NCBI GenBank assembly: GCA_023634235.1
Contig: JAMKCF010000001.1
Span: forward strand, 1,044,001-1,108,000
DNA: 64,000 bases
DNA from: Pisaster brevispinus
Lineage: Eukaryota; Echinodermata; Asteroidea; Forcipulatida; Asteriidae
Reading direction: 5' to 3'
Shown: one piece after another, positions 1-10,880 of the stretch
How the letters are laid out: each line of letters opens with the position of its first letter
Position numbering within the stretch: the stretch's first letter is position 1
The notes under the pieces: model-generated
What the model saw: only the letters and a program-made list of their open reading frames with translations
Database searches by the model: none
What the model was told of the DNA's origin: nothing
Made by a program: the position numbers and the translations under genes

Positions 1-63
1 TAAGCATAAATGTGTTGTGCTTAGCTACTTTTTGTGCTTAAGCAGCAATATGAAATTGGGCCT
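1..63 (+). repeat. Partial copy of palindromic MITE family S (GGGCCCAATTTCAT ends)
   Basis: The window opens inside a repeat that ends in a form of 'cttaagcagc...atgaaattgggcc'. The same end recurs near 30.6, 36.2, 36.4, 37.2, 43.35 and 43.55 kb. Complete copies have inverted ends and an internal 'gagcaggataccagtcac' segment. This looks like a non-coding MITE. Only its right end is present here. Confidence 0.6.
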
Positions 64-253
64 TGGACATTGCCTTGGTGCCCCATGAAATGTTCCAGTG
101 TTGAAGTGCTCTCTCCCAAGGAGATACTGCCTTGCCCTTGTAAAAGTGAAGCATCCGACATGTAGGTGCATCTGTGTGTGCACCACACATTGTTTTCCTC
201 TAAACAAGAGTTCGTTAACCCCTTACAGACTGGCTAGCATGTGACATCAATCC

Positions 254-731
254 TCCCATATCATCTTCTCCTTGTCACTTCACACCAAATGTTTTAGACA
301 TAGAATTGATTGAAATGCCTGATCCTGTGATAAGCACTTGTTACAGTCGGCACTGGTTATACAGAGCACTGTTATAAAGAGGTTCTGCTTATAAAGAGTA
401 CATTCTGAAATCCCAAATCTCTTTTCTGCTTTGTGTTTCTTTGTTTACCTGTCTCCCATATCATCTTCTCCTTGTCACTTCACACCAAAATGTTTTAGAC
501 ATAGAATAGATTGAAATGCCCGACCCTGTGATAAGCACTTGTTACAGTCGGCTCTCGTTATACAGAGCACTGTTATAAAGAGGTTCTGCTTATAAAGAGT
601 ACATTCTGAAATTCAAAATCTCTTTTCTGCTTTGTGTTTCTTTGTTTACCTGTCCTCTTATAACAACATTCCTGTTATAAAGAGGTAATTTGGCCTGTCC
701 CAGCGACCTTGTTATAATGAGAGTCGACTGT
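254..731 (+). repeat. Two tandem ~200-bp units of a dispersed repeat
   Basis: A block starting 'tcccatatcatcttctcc' at 254 restarts at 454 with a few differences, giving a period of 200 bp. The second unit is followed by a tail rich in 'ttataaagag' to about 731. A related copy lies at about 32830-33195, where another element interrupts it. No coding potential is seen. Confidence 0.75.
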
Positions 732-778
732 ATATGGACCTATACTCGCCACGGTCCTGTTGAATCTTTCACTTAGGC

Positions 779-927
779 AAGGGGAGGCTTCGGAGCGCTA
801 TGTGGCAGCAGACTTCTCAGGTAAATTTTCATTGTTTGCGTAGTTTTTAGCATGCGCTCATTACCAAGAAAAATGGATTTACCTGGTAAGTCTGCTGCCA
901 CCTAGTGTCCCTAACATCGCCCATTGG
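779..927. repeat. Palindromic MITE (TIR includes GGTGGCAGCAGACTTACC)
   Basis: Inverted arms containing 'tggcagcagactt' and its complement 'aagtctgctgcca' surround a short centre. A second copy at 38724-38874 has the same arms and the same centre ('ccattgttt.cgtagttctcagcatgc'). This indicates a non-autonomous DNA transposon family. Confidence 0.7.
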
Positions 928-1548
928 TAAAGAGATTTGGAACTGAGAGGGTTCACTTAAAGAGGGACTCTAAGAAATACTAAACCATTGAAGTTTACAC
1001 ATTTCTGGAAGACTATATTGTACAGACACTATATTTAATTAGTTTGTTAGCCTTTGAGTCTTTGTAATTAATTTAAATGCCATTTATTTCCAACCCGTAT
1101 GAGTTCTGTTTTAAGAAAAGCGAGAGGTCATGTTTGTTTATCTCTCAATAAGGTGTGACGTCACATTTAGAAAGACAACCGCGGTGCTGTTGCATGCGGC
1201 CGGCTGTGCAGTGTATTACGCGAGTCATGCAGCGACGATAATACCAACTTGAAAAGCCCATTGTTGTACATGTACGCTCATAGTGTAAAATAGTGTACAT
1301 GTTCCATTATTGATCACGATTCAACTTGGACGACTTTCATGCATGATTTGTGTACTATACATGTGTAAGACGTTTCTTTGGGGCGACTTGTCGGGTGCGA
1401 TTTGGTCGATCGATCGCTTGGCTTGGATTGTGTAGTCTGGTACCTTGGTTATACGGCCTGGTTTCCCATAAACAATCTACACAGTACGTACAGTAGTACT
1501 GGACTCAAGTTACTCGCAGTCAGTCACGTCGTATCTATCGTAAACAAA
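928..1548. other. Upstream region of the P2X7-domain gene, no gene seen
   Basis: About 620 bases with no recognisable exon. The stretch from about 1150 is relatively CpG-rich ('gtgacgtcac', 'accgcggtg', 'gcggccggc'), which would fit a promoter for the gene starting at 1549. No TATA box is clear in the expected place. Confidence 0.3.
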
Positions 1549-2919
1549 ATGTCAGGATCAGATTCGGACGCTTCTTGGGAAGAAAATAGTGTGACATCGG
1601 AGGCTTTCCATCCATATTCTAGCAGTGAAAGTAGTGGTAGTAGCAGTAGCGACAGCAACAGCAGTGTCAATAGCGAAGCTAGCGACGACGAAGATTTGTT
1701 GCTCAACAATGACGACGATGTAGACGCGGCTGTTGGACACGCGTTGGTCGTCCGAGGGGTTCAGCCCTATATAGGTTCGAGCCTTTGGCCCCGGTGGTCC
1801 CAGCTCATGCTGCTGACGAGCAAAACGAGGAGGACGAAGCGATGCCACTCAACTTGGATCGTTTACAAAACACAGAATGGTAATTATTTAAAGATTTGTA
1901 CCGGAAAATCATAGCACCAACTTGTTCAACTTTAAAAAAAAATCACAACAGTTGTTCATTGACTGTATGTATTGACTATTTTATTGTACTTGGGTATTAT
2001 TATGTGGCTAGTGTTTACAAGTACTGAAGTCGTCTGGCATCTTGGCATGGAGGTCTGTGTTACACAGTGAAAATATAATTTATCAAGGTGGGTTTGTGGT
2101 AACACCATGTATGCAATATTTTTCTGAGTTGTGGTGGTTTTGGGTAACAACTCAACATTACACAAAATTGTACATATATTCCTTTCTAATTGCACCTTTG
2201 TGTTTTATTTCCACCAGGTGTTCATGTGGGAAATGTGAGGTAATGGAGAGTGTTTTGAACTGCAGATGTTGCGTGGAAGTTGAAAAGTTGACAGCAAAAC
2301 TCGATGAGCTTGCCCCCAGACCGCCACACATAACTTGCTTCACAGATCATCCCTGGTTTGAGGCAACAGCCCTTAATCCAGGGACACTGCAGACAGCCTA
2401 CCATGCCTACCGCCAACAGTATGGAGCTCATGCTATTGAAGGGGACAGAACTAGGTAAGCTATTTCAGTGGGGTACATGTAAATTAACTTGAGATTATTT
2501 TATAGTTGTAACACAACAAAAACAGATTTTGCATAAGCTCCATTCATTGACTAAGAGAACCACAAACCAAGAGAACCACAAAAAGGTACATTGAAAAATA
2601 TAAATAAATGTAGGCACTGTAATTAACTCCCCCCCCCTTTTGTTTTCTTTGTTTATTTTTGTGTGGGATGATTGACAGTTGACACGATCCTCGTTCCTTA
2701 TGCTGTTTATTTAATTATTGTATTTCTTTACTCCTTGATTACAGAAAATTTCGGCATGTAGCCTACCGACAGGTTGTGCGCTGGTGCTGGGGTTTTCTTG
2801 GACGCCACAACCGTGTGCCACTACCTGCATGCGTAATGCTCAAAATAAGGCAGACATATCCGGATGAAGAGGGCAATTACAAAGGCTTTCAGTTTCCCCC
2901 TTTAGACGACTTAGATTAA
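1549..2919 (+). pseudogene. Stand-alone P2X7-like cytoplasmic (ballast) domain protein, frameshifted
   Basis: Three exons are seen: 1549-1879 (donor GTAATT), 2218-2454 (acceptor CCACCAG, donor GTAAGC) and 2745-2919 (acceptor TTACAG, stop TAA). Splice phases agree (2, then 2). Exon 1 encodes a Ser/Asp/Glu-rich acidic head. Exons 2-3 encode a Cys-rich start (CSCGKC, then CRCC), then CFTDHPWFEATALNPGTLQT, YRQQYG, HVAYRQVVRWCWGFLGR and a final KGF. This is the pattern of the cytoplasmic C-terminal domain of vertebrate P2X7 receptors, but no channel or transmembrane part is present. A TATATA at 1768-1773 is one TA too long: the initial frame breaks after QPY, while the frame shifted by 2 bp continues RFEPL... 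to the exon 1 donor. As read, the product would stop early inside the intron. ATTAAA at 2951 could be the poly(A) signal. The P2X7-domain identity is fairly sure. The cellular role of stand-alone copies is unknown to me. Confidence 0.75.
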
Positions 2920-4110
2920 ACAAACTTGTAAATAAGGTTCATTTTAAGTTATTAAATGTTTATTCAGTTGTTTAAAAAAATGTGAAACTAAAAGCCTTTA
3001 CCTAAAATTTGATAAAAACTTGAATACAAAGGTCAAGTAAAACAATAATACAGTAGGTCATCTGCTCACGTACTAATTTTGTGTTTCCATTAAAATTTGT
3101 TGAAACATACAGAACTTTCATTTAAACCAATTCATTTCTAGTTGGACTTTTACAGTTTCAACAAAAACCAATAAAATTTACTCGCTTTTTCGATTATTGA
3201 AAGAACTTCATATGTAGAGGTATAGACCATATGACATCACATGTTTACAAAAGAGCCACAGAGCCTGGACTTCCTGAAGGCACAGTTTGTGTCTCATGTT
3301 TTATGGAGATTGCACTGTCTGATTTTGTCGGATTTTTCTCAACTTTTGACATCTCAAAAGCTGTACAGCTGGTGCTTTTGTAACTCTTAAATTTATGTGA
3401 AAATTATTATACCAAATGTAAGTTTTGTGTCATATGGCCTGTGCAGTATCTTGCCTGTCAAGAAATGCAGTAGAATATACATGTACAGTATAAGGTCACT
3501 ATTTTAGTTCATAAAGGTCACATGGTCTATACTTGTACCCCTGAAATAATTAAATATTTTTGTAAGCCCTGTCAAGTATGTAAATTATGAGATGTCACAC
3601 ACAAACACAGTGATCTTCTGCACAAAAAATTGAACTTTATTTACAAGCATGTACATGTATTCGCATGTATTATCAATTGAATTCCAGTACAACACATAGT
3701 GCATATAAAGTCAAAAATTTTGCCAATGTTTCAAAGTGGTTCAAGTTCAAATCCATTGAGCACTGATGTAAAATTAACATGCTCAAAGGGGTCTTGATTT
3801 GTCTCCCCATAGACATTTATAAGTCTTTCTTTAAAGTCATGTGGTATACACATATACAAGAAAATAAGTAAATAAATAAAATATTTACTGAAAGTCATCT
3901 CTCTTGCTCATTGTTTTTTTTTTACCTCCTTATCAAAAACTGTACCAAATAACGAAATGTACTCATCTGCAAATTTCGTTTGTCTATTCTGTTTGGGATG
4001 TCCCTCCTCTACCACTTTTCTATCTTTTTCGGCTTCTCCTTTTTACTGCTGATTCCTGACCACTTTCATCATCTGTCCTATTTCTGTTCACTCCTTTTCC
4101 CCTCTTTTTT
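2920..4110. other. Gap between convergent genes, with a MITE at 3220-3532
   Basis: No coding signal is seen. Inverted ends 'tatagaccatatgacatcac' (about 3220) and the complement of 'gtcacatggtctata' (to about 3532) mark a ~310-bp palindromic-ended MITE. The rest is AT-rich. Confidence 0.5.
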
Positions 4111-5540
4111 TTATGCTGACTTAACTTTATTGTCTTTATTCTTACTCGCTTCGTCTTCATCTACCATGTCTTGCGTTCCTTCCGGTCTCCCTACTGGTGC
4201 TACGGATTTTGAAAATCTTGAAACAAAACTAGATACTGCTTCTGCCTTGTCCGGCTTTGAGTGTTTTAGTGTGAGGGGCCCAGGGTTCTTCATCAGCTGT
4301 CCGTACCTTGTACGTGCATCTTTGCTGCCTTCCTCGAAAAGCCTTAGAGTTTGGTCGATTATGCGCTGGTTGTATTCTAGAAGGACAAAAACACAAACAT
4401 TTGTTTACATAAAGATTGGCCTTGTGTATTCCAGGGCTTTTTTAGATACTGCACTGGTCATTACCTATTAATGGTCATACAGGAAAATGCATTTTGTGTC
4501 ACAGTTCCACTAAAAATGACAGCTGAACAAGTTTGAAATGTGCCCATTTAGTCATATCAAAAGTTGATAAGAATTAGATACATGTAGTAACCCCCCACAA
4601 AATGTATAATGAGAAAATGTCTTCCATTACGCTGTGTAGAAATCTTGCCAGCAATAAATCCATGCTCCTTTAAATTTAAACATTGTCACAGTACATGGTT
4701 TATACGTGTACTCACTGTATGTGCATTGCACCAGCCTTTTCCGCACAGTGTATCCACCGGTATCCTGTTTTGCCCTTGGGTAGCTGATGCTGTAGCCCAA
4801 ACTCCCACCAGTGCTCCTCGCTTGCTCCCTGCCAGTGTTTTCGTTATAATGCAGGGCAGCAAAGTACATCCTGTGGAACAAGCAATAGTGTTTTTTTATC
4901 ACAAAAATGATGCAATGCAATTTAATAAATGTTCATTGGGTGCACTGTAATTGAAAGGATGTATTGTAATTGAAAAAAAAAATAATAATAACAATGGGCA
5001 AAGCTAGTCATGTTTTTTTTCACGAAAATGGTGCACTGCATTTGCAACCTAAAGAAAAGGCAATCTTCCTAGTACTAGTGTTCTTTTTTTTATCACGAAA
5101 AGGGTTAATTCATTGCAAAATTAATCACACCAAATATGAACGGAGAAAAATTCGGACCAATTTTTTAAGTCTATGAATTTACTTACCCTGGCACGTTCTC
5201 TTTTCTCAAACGCCAATCCTGATCGCTTCCGACGCTTGGTGAGTGGTGATTTAAGCGACGGTTTGTTGCCACCAGCCAAAGTCGTCCCGCTACTGCCAGC
5301 AGAACAGCCGGCGGCAGGAGGGACCGTGTCGGTGGCCGCGGTTGCCTTCACGGAGTACGCAAACGGTGCCTTCAGTGTTGGTACGGAACCAGGCTTCAGG
5401 CGAAACTTAATTTTCAGGCCAAATTGACCTTGAAGTTTCGTGGATTCGTCTTGGCATGTAGTATCAAAATGTGAGGTGCATATCAACGACGACGATGTCA
5501 GTTGAAAGTCCGATCTTGTGTTGTTTACAAAACGTTTCCA
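4111..5540 (-). pseudogene. Hypothetical basic protein gene, three exons, frames do not join
   Basis: Exon A is open from 5540 to 5187 (donor GTAAGT). It encodes a basic stretch with KRRKRS and KREREAR-type clusters (as read: KRRKR..., KRERAR) that could serve as a nuclear signal. Exon B, 4870-4716 (donor GTGAGT), begins G|ATG TAC and encodes MYFAALHYNEN, GREQAR and GGYTVRKR. Exon C, 4376-4111, encodes YNQRIIDQTLRLFEEG, a Lys/Asp/Glu-rich tail and a TAA stop. B joins C in phase. A ends in phase 0 but B needs phase 2, so at least one frameshift or a missed exon lies between them. The only ATG near the start of A (5541-5539) is in a third frame and stops after about 25 codons. I do not recognise a named domain. 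The composition and splice signals argue for real but decayed coding sequence. It faces the P2X7-domain gene. Confidence 0.5.
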
Positions 5541-6195
5541 TTATCGTCGCGTGGCAGGATCCTTGGTGGCGTTTGGAAATGCCAGAAAATGTACGTTGGG
5601 ACTTTTCTTAGCGTTTCTTTAGCATCCGCCAACGACACAAGACGCTGGCATACTGATGACTAGGCACTTTCTACTGCATGTGTAACATAACATCGACTTT
5701 CAGGACTTCCAAATTAAAACAAATTCGCGGAGACAAAAAATGAAGCAATCTTCACGCAGGTCAAGAAGAAAAGAAGATCGAGTGTGTGAGCATGTGATCG
5801 TGAGTGAGCATGCACGCGTCCTGTGTGTGTGGGTTGCTCAGCAAGCCCAACATAAACAGTGCATGCACGCCAGAGTCTTCTAAATGTGACGTATGCTCAG
5901 AGGTCAACTGCCTCATTTGCATATCGGACGCTTTTACTGAATTGAATAACAACAAAGGCCAAAGCCCCGCATTTTGAGTTGCATTTTCTTGGACAATTCA
6001 AACTTTGATAAATAAAATTAAAAAGTATTTGTTTAATTTATTTATAATAAGTAATAAAAAGTCCATATAAGGTCTAACAACGAATTCTTAGAACCACTCT
6101 TTAATATTACATACTTCAAGTACTTATTAGTTGATTATTTACAGAAAGCAAAGTAATTTGTAAATTTTTTAACTCCAGTTCAAAACAAGAGAATC

Positions 6196-6424
6196 TGGGC
6201 CCAACTTCATGGCTCTGCTTACCACAGAAGTCTGTGTTGCGATCACCATTCTCCACTTACTGTGCAAGCGCCGAATTTCTGCGCTAACTGTGTAAGCGAA
6301 GAATGCCTAGTAATGTGGAGTACACAGGCGCACAACCAAAATTTCTCTGCTAACCTGTGAAATATGCTTGACGTAAGCGCGGAATTCTCTGCTTCCAAAA
6401 GTGCCGATTCATGAAATTGAGCCC
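6196..6424. repeat. MITE with GGGCCCAACTTCAT-type ends
   Basis: The left end 'gggcccaacttcatggctct' and the right end, the complement of 'attcatgaaattgagccct', are inverted and resemble family S ends. The interior differs (repeated 'aatttctgcgctaac'-type words). It is probably a separate non-autonomous family. Confidence 0.5.
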
Positions 6425-7439
6425 TGATGCACAACATCCACACAAGATTAGATCTTACAGTTGAACAATTATTTGAACAAACAATCAATTTTAAAATATA
6501 CTTTACAATGAAAATGCATTACATGCAATCACTCCACACTAACATTACTATAAATTTTAAACAACCTGTACATTTGAGAAAGGACCCTTGGTGTACTTAG
6601 CGAAAGCAATGATTCGTTGTCTGCCTGAAAGAGGGGCGTAACAAAAAGTTAAGGAGAAAGTACAGGTAATTATTAATTAACAAAATTGTGTTTCAAGAAA
6701 ACAGAGTGTAAAAGTTTGATGGGTTTTCTGCCATTTCTGCATTTGTCATCATACAAAGGTCAAACTCTACATGGAAATGGGAAAAAATCTCTTCAGGGAA
6801 ATCCTAGCAATGTAGCAGTAATCCCATATGGTAAGGGGTACTGGAGAGCTGATGATTTTATAAAACATAGCTAAAAATGACCCCCTTTGAAGTAATGTAG
6901 ATTTAGAGGAGTTAATGTTCACCCAAAAAATTAAAAATTGGAAAAAGTCTTCCAGCATGAAGCCTTTCTAAAAGGCATCTGATATGGCAACAGTGGTGTT
7001 TTTTTGCTTCATTATTTTCTTGCAACTACAATGACCAATTGAACCCAAATTTTCACAGGTTTGTTATTTTATGCATATGTTAGAATACACCAAGTGAGGA
7101 TACTTGTCTTTGACAATTACCAAAAGTACACCCTTCCTTTAAAACATGTAAACAAACAGAACACTTTTTTATTTGAAAATTGAACGTTTTAAATCTTTGC
7201 TATGAAAACATTATTTACAAGCACAAATTGAAAAGTAAGCACACATTCAGGCTCCCTGATTAGCCCCAAACTTACAGAATTCACCTTCTGTTTCTTTTTC
7301 ATTTAAACTTTCAAACAAAATAAGCAACAACAACAAATAATGGAATGAATTCCTGACTATGTCAACTCAAACTACACGGAGGGGTAAATGTTGACTATGA
7401 TGGGTTTTTTTTTTCAAGACAAAAAAATCTTGGCCGAAC

Positions 7440-7765
7440 AGACTAGTTCGCCGAGCCCAAGATCTGGTGTTGTCAGTAGCAGAGTGTGGGTTTGAATTCC
7501 GGTCATGACACTTGTGCCCTTGGGCACGGCACTTAACCATAATTGCTTCGTAAAAAGTTGGGAAGGTAGTGTCCGCTCTACCAGCCAGGCTCCTAGTGAT
7601 GACACCCAAGCCTACATCCTTCATGTCCTTATGGACTGTGAAGGGGGTAACCCTGTTTCAGCCCCAGGAGCAGGTGGCAACGAGCCCCATTTGGGTCAAA
7701 GCCAAAATCAGCTAATTGTAGCCCTCACCATAAAGTGGCCATCCGGCCTTGTGATGTTGGGCAAT
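7440..7765 (+). repeat. Decayed tRNA-Leu-derived SINE copy
   Basis: It contains 'gcagagtgtgggtttgaatt' (B-box region), 'ggtcatgacacttgtgccct' and a body resembling the SINE copies near 30.84 and 41.67 kb. The tail 'gtggccatccggccttgtga' recurs at about 57650, so it may be a separate module. Confidence 0.5.
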
Positions 7766-8094
7766 ATTTTGTGGGGTTTTTGGGGGGAGGGGGGTTTAGC
7801 TTCCCTTATTAAACATTTCTTGAATTCATTTCATATAGATTTAAACATTTCAGTTCTCATTATTTTTTTAGTTTCAATAATTGCACTTTTATTACTATTT
7901 TTTTTTTCAGGAATATTTTTCTTGAAATAATCTTGTTTTTCTCATTTGAAGAATTCAATTTTTAGCAGTGTATCCCTGTTCATCAGGCATACTTTTAGAC
8001 CATTTCTCTAGCTTTCTTAACTCCCTGAGGAGCACACAACCCCAAGCTGCTTCAATTAGAGCTAAGGGGATCAATCAAACACAAATCTGTCTTA

Positions 8095-8275
8095 CCACTC
8101 TCAGGTTCCCATTTTTACACCTGGGTTAAGAGAAGCAATCATGGTTAAGTAAGTGCCTTGCTCAAGGATACAAGTCTCATGACCGGGATTCAAACCCCAC
8201 TCTGATGATTCAACCATCAGATCTCGAGTCCGATGCAGTAGACCGCTCGGCCATGACGCACAACGAGTAGCTATT
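8095..8275 (-). repeat. tRNA-Leu-derived SINE fragment
   Basis: On the minus strand the segment reads like a tRNA-Leu head (GGCCGAGCGG-type A box, long variable arm, GGTTTGAATCCCGGTCATGA-type B box region), followed by 'gtatccttgagcaaggcact'. It is truncated after the first part of the body. Confidence 0.6.
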
Positions 8276-8620
8276 GTTAAAACAAAACAAAACTTTACAG
8301 TACCTAAGTAGCTTAACCTGCCAAAAATCACCATGTTGCATTTTCCCAATCCCAAATAGACCACCACTGTGTCAACCTTCTTTTTTTTTCTGTCCAAAAT
8401 ATATTTCGAAGAAAAAACCCCAGAATGTTAGTGTCCCACTTGATACTTTAACTAATTTCAGTATACTTTAATGGAAGACACACACATTACCACCAACACA
8501 TAATCAATACTAATAGCGTAAAGATGTATGAGACACACTCTAAAATCTCCACTTCTACCAACTTTAACATTGGGGTCAAAGTTTGTCTCCTCCCGTGTGT
8601 ACAAGAAGGCTTGAGCTTAC

Positions 8621-9123
8621 ATTTAAGGGGCTGTGTCGTGATGATCAAAGCAGGCCTGTGGCTGTACATAGAATTATGAACTCCTGCCCGGTGACAGCCC
8701 ACACCCACCCTCCCTCCCTCCCCCGTAACGTGTCATTGGTGGCTAGTGAGTAAAGCGCTTGCCTCTCACCACTGTAACCCTGGTTCGATACCTGGCTAAG
8801 GCCGTATGTGAGTAGAGCTTTGCATTGGTTCTCTCCTCAGCTGTGCCAAGAGGGGTTTTCTCCGGGCCCTCTGAAAAACATATACACTTTCAATCTCTGG
8901 ATATATGCTCCGCGGTCACATACGGGTTGATGTGGAAGGCTGCCTTAAATGCCTGCAGCCCGCACAGCTTCTCAGCTGCAAAAAAGTGCAAGTAAGGATA
9001 ACTAGCCTCCCAAGTTATTATTACTTTTATGGAGAGCGCACGCGCATTCTGCGTCTGGGTGATAATTCATAATTCCATATACAGCCACAGGCCTGCTATG
9101 ATCATGAGGACACAGTCCCTTTA
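8621..9123. repeat. TIR element split by a SINE (SINE 8725-9010)
   Basis: The left arm 8621-8684 and the right arm 9055-9123 are inverted copies containing 'gcaggcctgtggctgta'. A similar arm lies at about 54345-54410. Between them, 8725-9010 starts with a tRNA-like head ('ggctagtgagtaaagcgctt', 'ctggttcgatacctggc') and a body, as expected for a SINE inserted into an older MITE. Confidence 0.5.
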
Positions 9124-9214
9124 AAACCTGCAACAGGCCAAAACGCATTCAGGTCAAAGGTTAAAGGTAAAAGAGCATTCGTGATGAATCTACAAACCTG
9201 TACCACAACACCAA

Positions 9215-10816
9215 TCACTCTCTGTGCTTCTTAACTTGTATGGCTTTGGGTACAATTGGCTTTGATATTTGTTTCGCCGCTTTCTTAGAAGGCAACTCTT
9301 CCATACAAAAAGATTCCTCGACACCTTGTAGCAAATCGTTAACAGCATTTGGGGCTATTGGTGCTTGCTTATAATCCACTCCATTCTGCGTAGCAAGATA
9401 CTGCAGAATGATGAAGAGAATAGCTGTCAGACATGAAGCAGCAAGTGTGATATACATCAGACCTATTGGACCTTGTTCAATACCTTCAGCATGACTTAGG
9501 TCCTTCCCGAACAACCAACCGATCAGCATTGGAAAACACATTTCACCAAGAGCTGATCCGATGATAAGAATGGATGCCATGTTCCCTGTGACTTTACAAA
9601 ACGACTCTAACCAAGAGATTCCAGCTGGGAATAGAGAGGCCATGGATAAGCCTAAGAAAGCGGTACCAACCCACACAGCGATGGGTATTGTCTCGCCGTA
9701 CAACGTCAGCAACACCGAGGCTAAAACACAGCCAGTAATATCTAGAATCAACATCATACGCGCAGAGAGGGCACCAGCCAGACAGATGGACAAACCTCGA
9801 CCAAAGGCAAATGATCCAAAAAATGCAGCATTTAATAGCGTGGCACTCGAGACACTAAAGTTCAGACCACTGAAGCGAGCAAAAGTAAAAATGTAGCTAC
9901 CAAACCCAATCTCTGCCCCGACATATAGAAAGTAAAAAATAAACATGAGGAACAAGATGGCGTTCGTGAAATCATTGTAGGACTTGTTTTCCTCCGCGTT
10001 CTTTGGCCTTTGCGGTGGATTTGCGGGTGAAGTGCAGTAAAAGTAGAGGAAACTGAAAGAGATTAAAATCGTGATTATCCCAATAATGATGTACACCTTC
10101 TGAAACTGGCTACTTGCGGGGTTTTGTAAAGTAGGTCCATTTTCTTGACTCATAGTTGATGGTGGTGCTGTCGTAGTTGATGGTGGTGCTGTCGTAGTTG
10201 ATGGTGGTGCTGGCGTAGATGTTGCATTCAACAGCGTCGTCGTTGATGAAATTACAGGTGGGGTAGAGGTTTGGTTATCAGTGGATAATGGATGAATTGA
10301 TGAGATGTTATCTCTAGGTGTTGTTGCCAATGATGAAGAGTTAATGTCTGCAGAGTAAAAGAAAACAGCAAAACCATTCAAGCTTTATTTATGTTGGCCA
10401 TGTCACCAAGCCACCCTCTGGGCACAGCCTCACATGGGAGGTGTTTTTCCTCTGTGGACTTGCTGAAACAGGACACAGGCTTGGCCAGCACTTAGGAGCT
10501 GTTGTTACAGATGGGCTTTCTCTCCTCTTTAAAACTCACCTGTTTCTTTTGTTATGGCATATTTGTTGGCCTTAAGAACCTCTGTGGTATGCATGCTGGA
10601 GTGAGTCATCTGGACCAAGATCACTGGGCAGACTCAAGATGCCATATGGCCTCCACTTGATTGATTGATTGATTGATTGATTGATCGATTGATCGATTGA
10701 TCGATTGATTGATCGATTGATCGATGGACGATGGATCGATGGATCGATGGATCGATGGATCGATGGATCGATGGATCGATGGATCGATGGATCGATGGAT
10801 CGATCGTTCGATTGAT

Positions 10817-10880
<64 letters not shown>

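Larger units (their letters stand above)
5541..9214. other. Intergenic repeat region
   Basis: No exon recognised over 3.7 kb. The stretch holds the MITE at 6196-6424, two SINE fragments at about 7440-7765 and 8095-8275, and a TIR pair with a nested SINE at 8621-9123. Between 6430 and 7440, and at 5560-6190, I see only AT-rich unique-looking sequence. It separates the hypothetical gene from the 3' end of the transporter gene. Confidence 0.5.

Noticed and set aside
1378..1548. N-terminal extension of the P2X7-domain frame upstream of 1549
   Set aside because: It has no ATG start, and its composition differs from the acidic head that begins at the ATG in good context.
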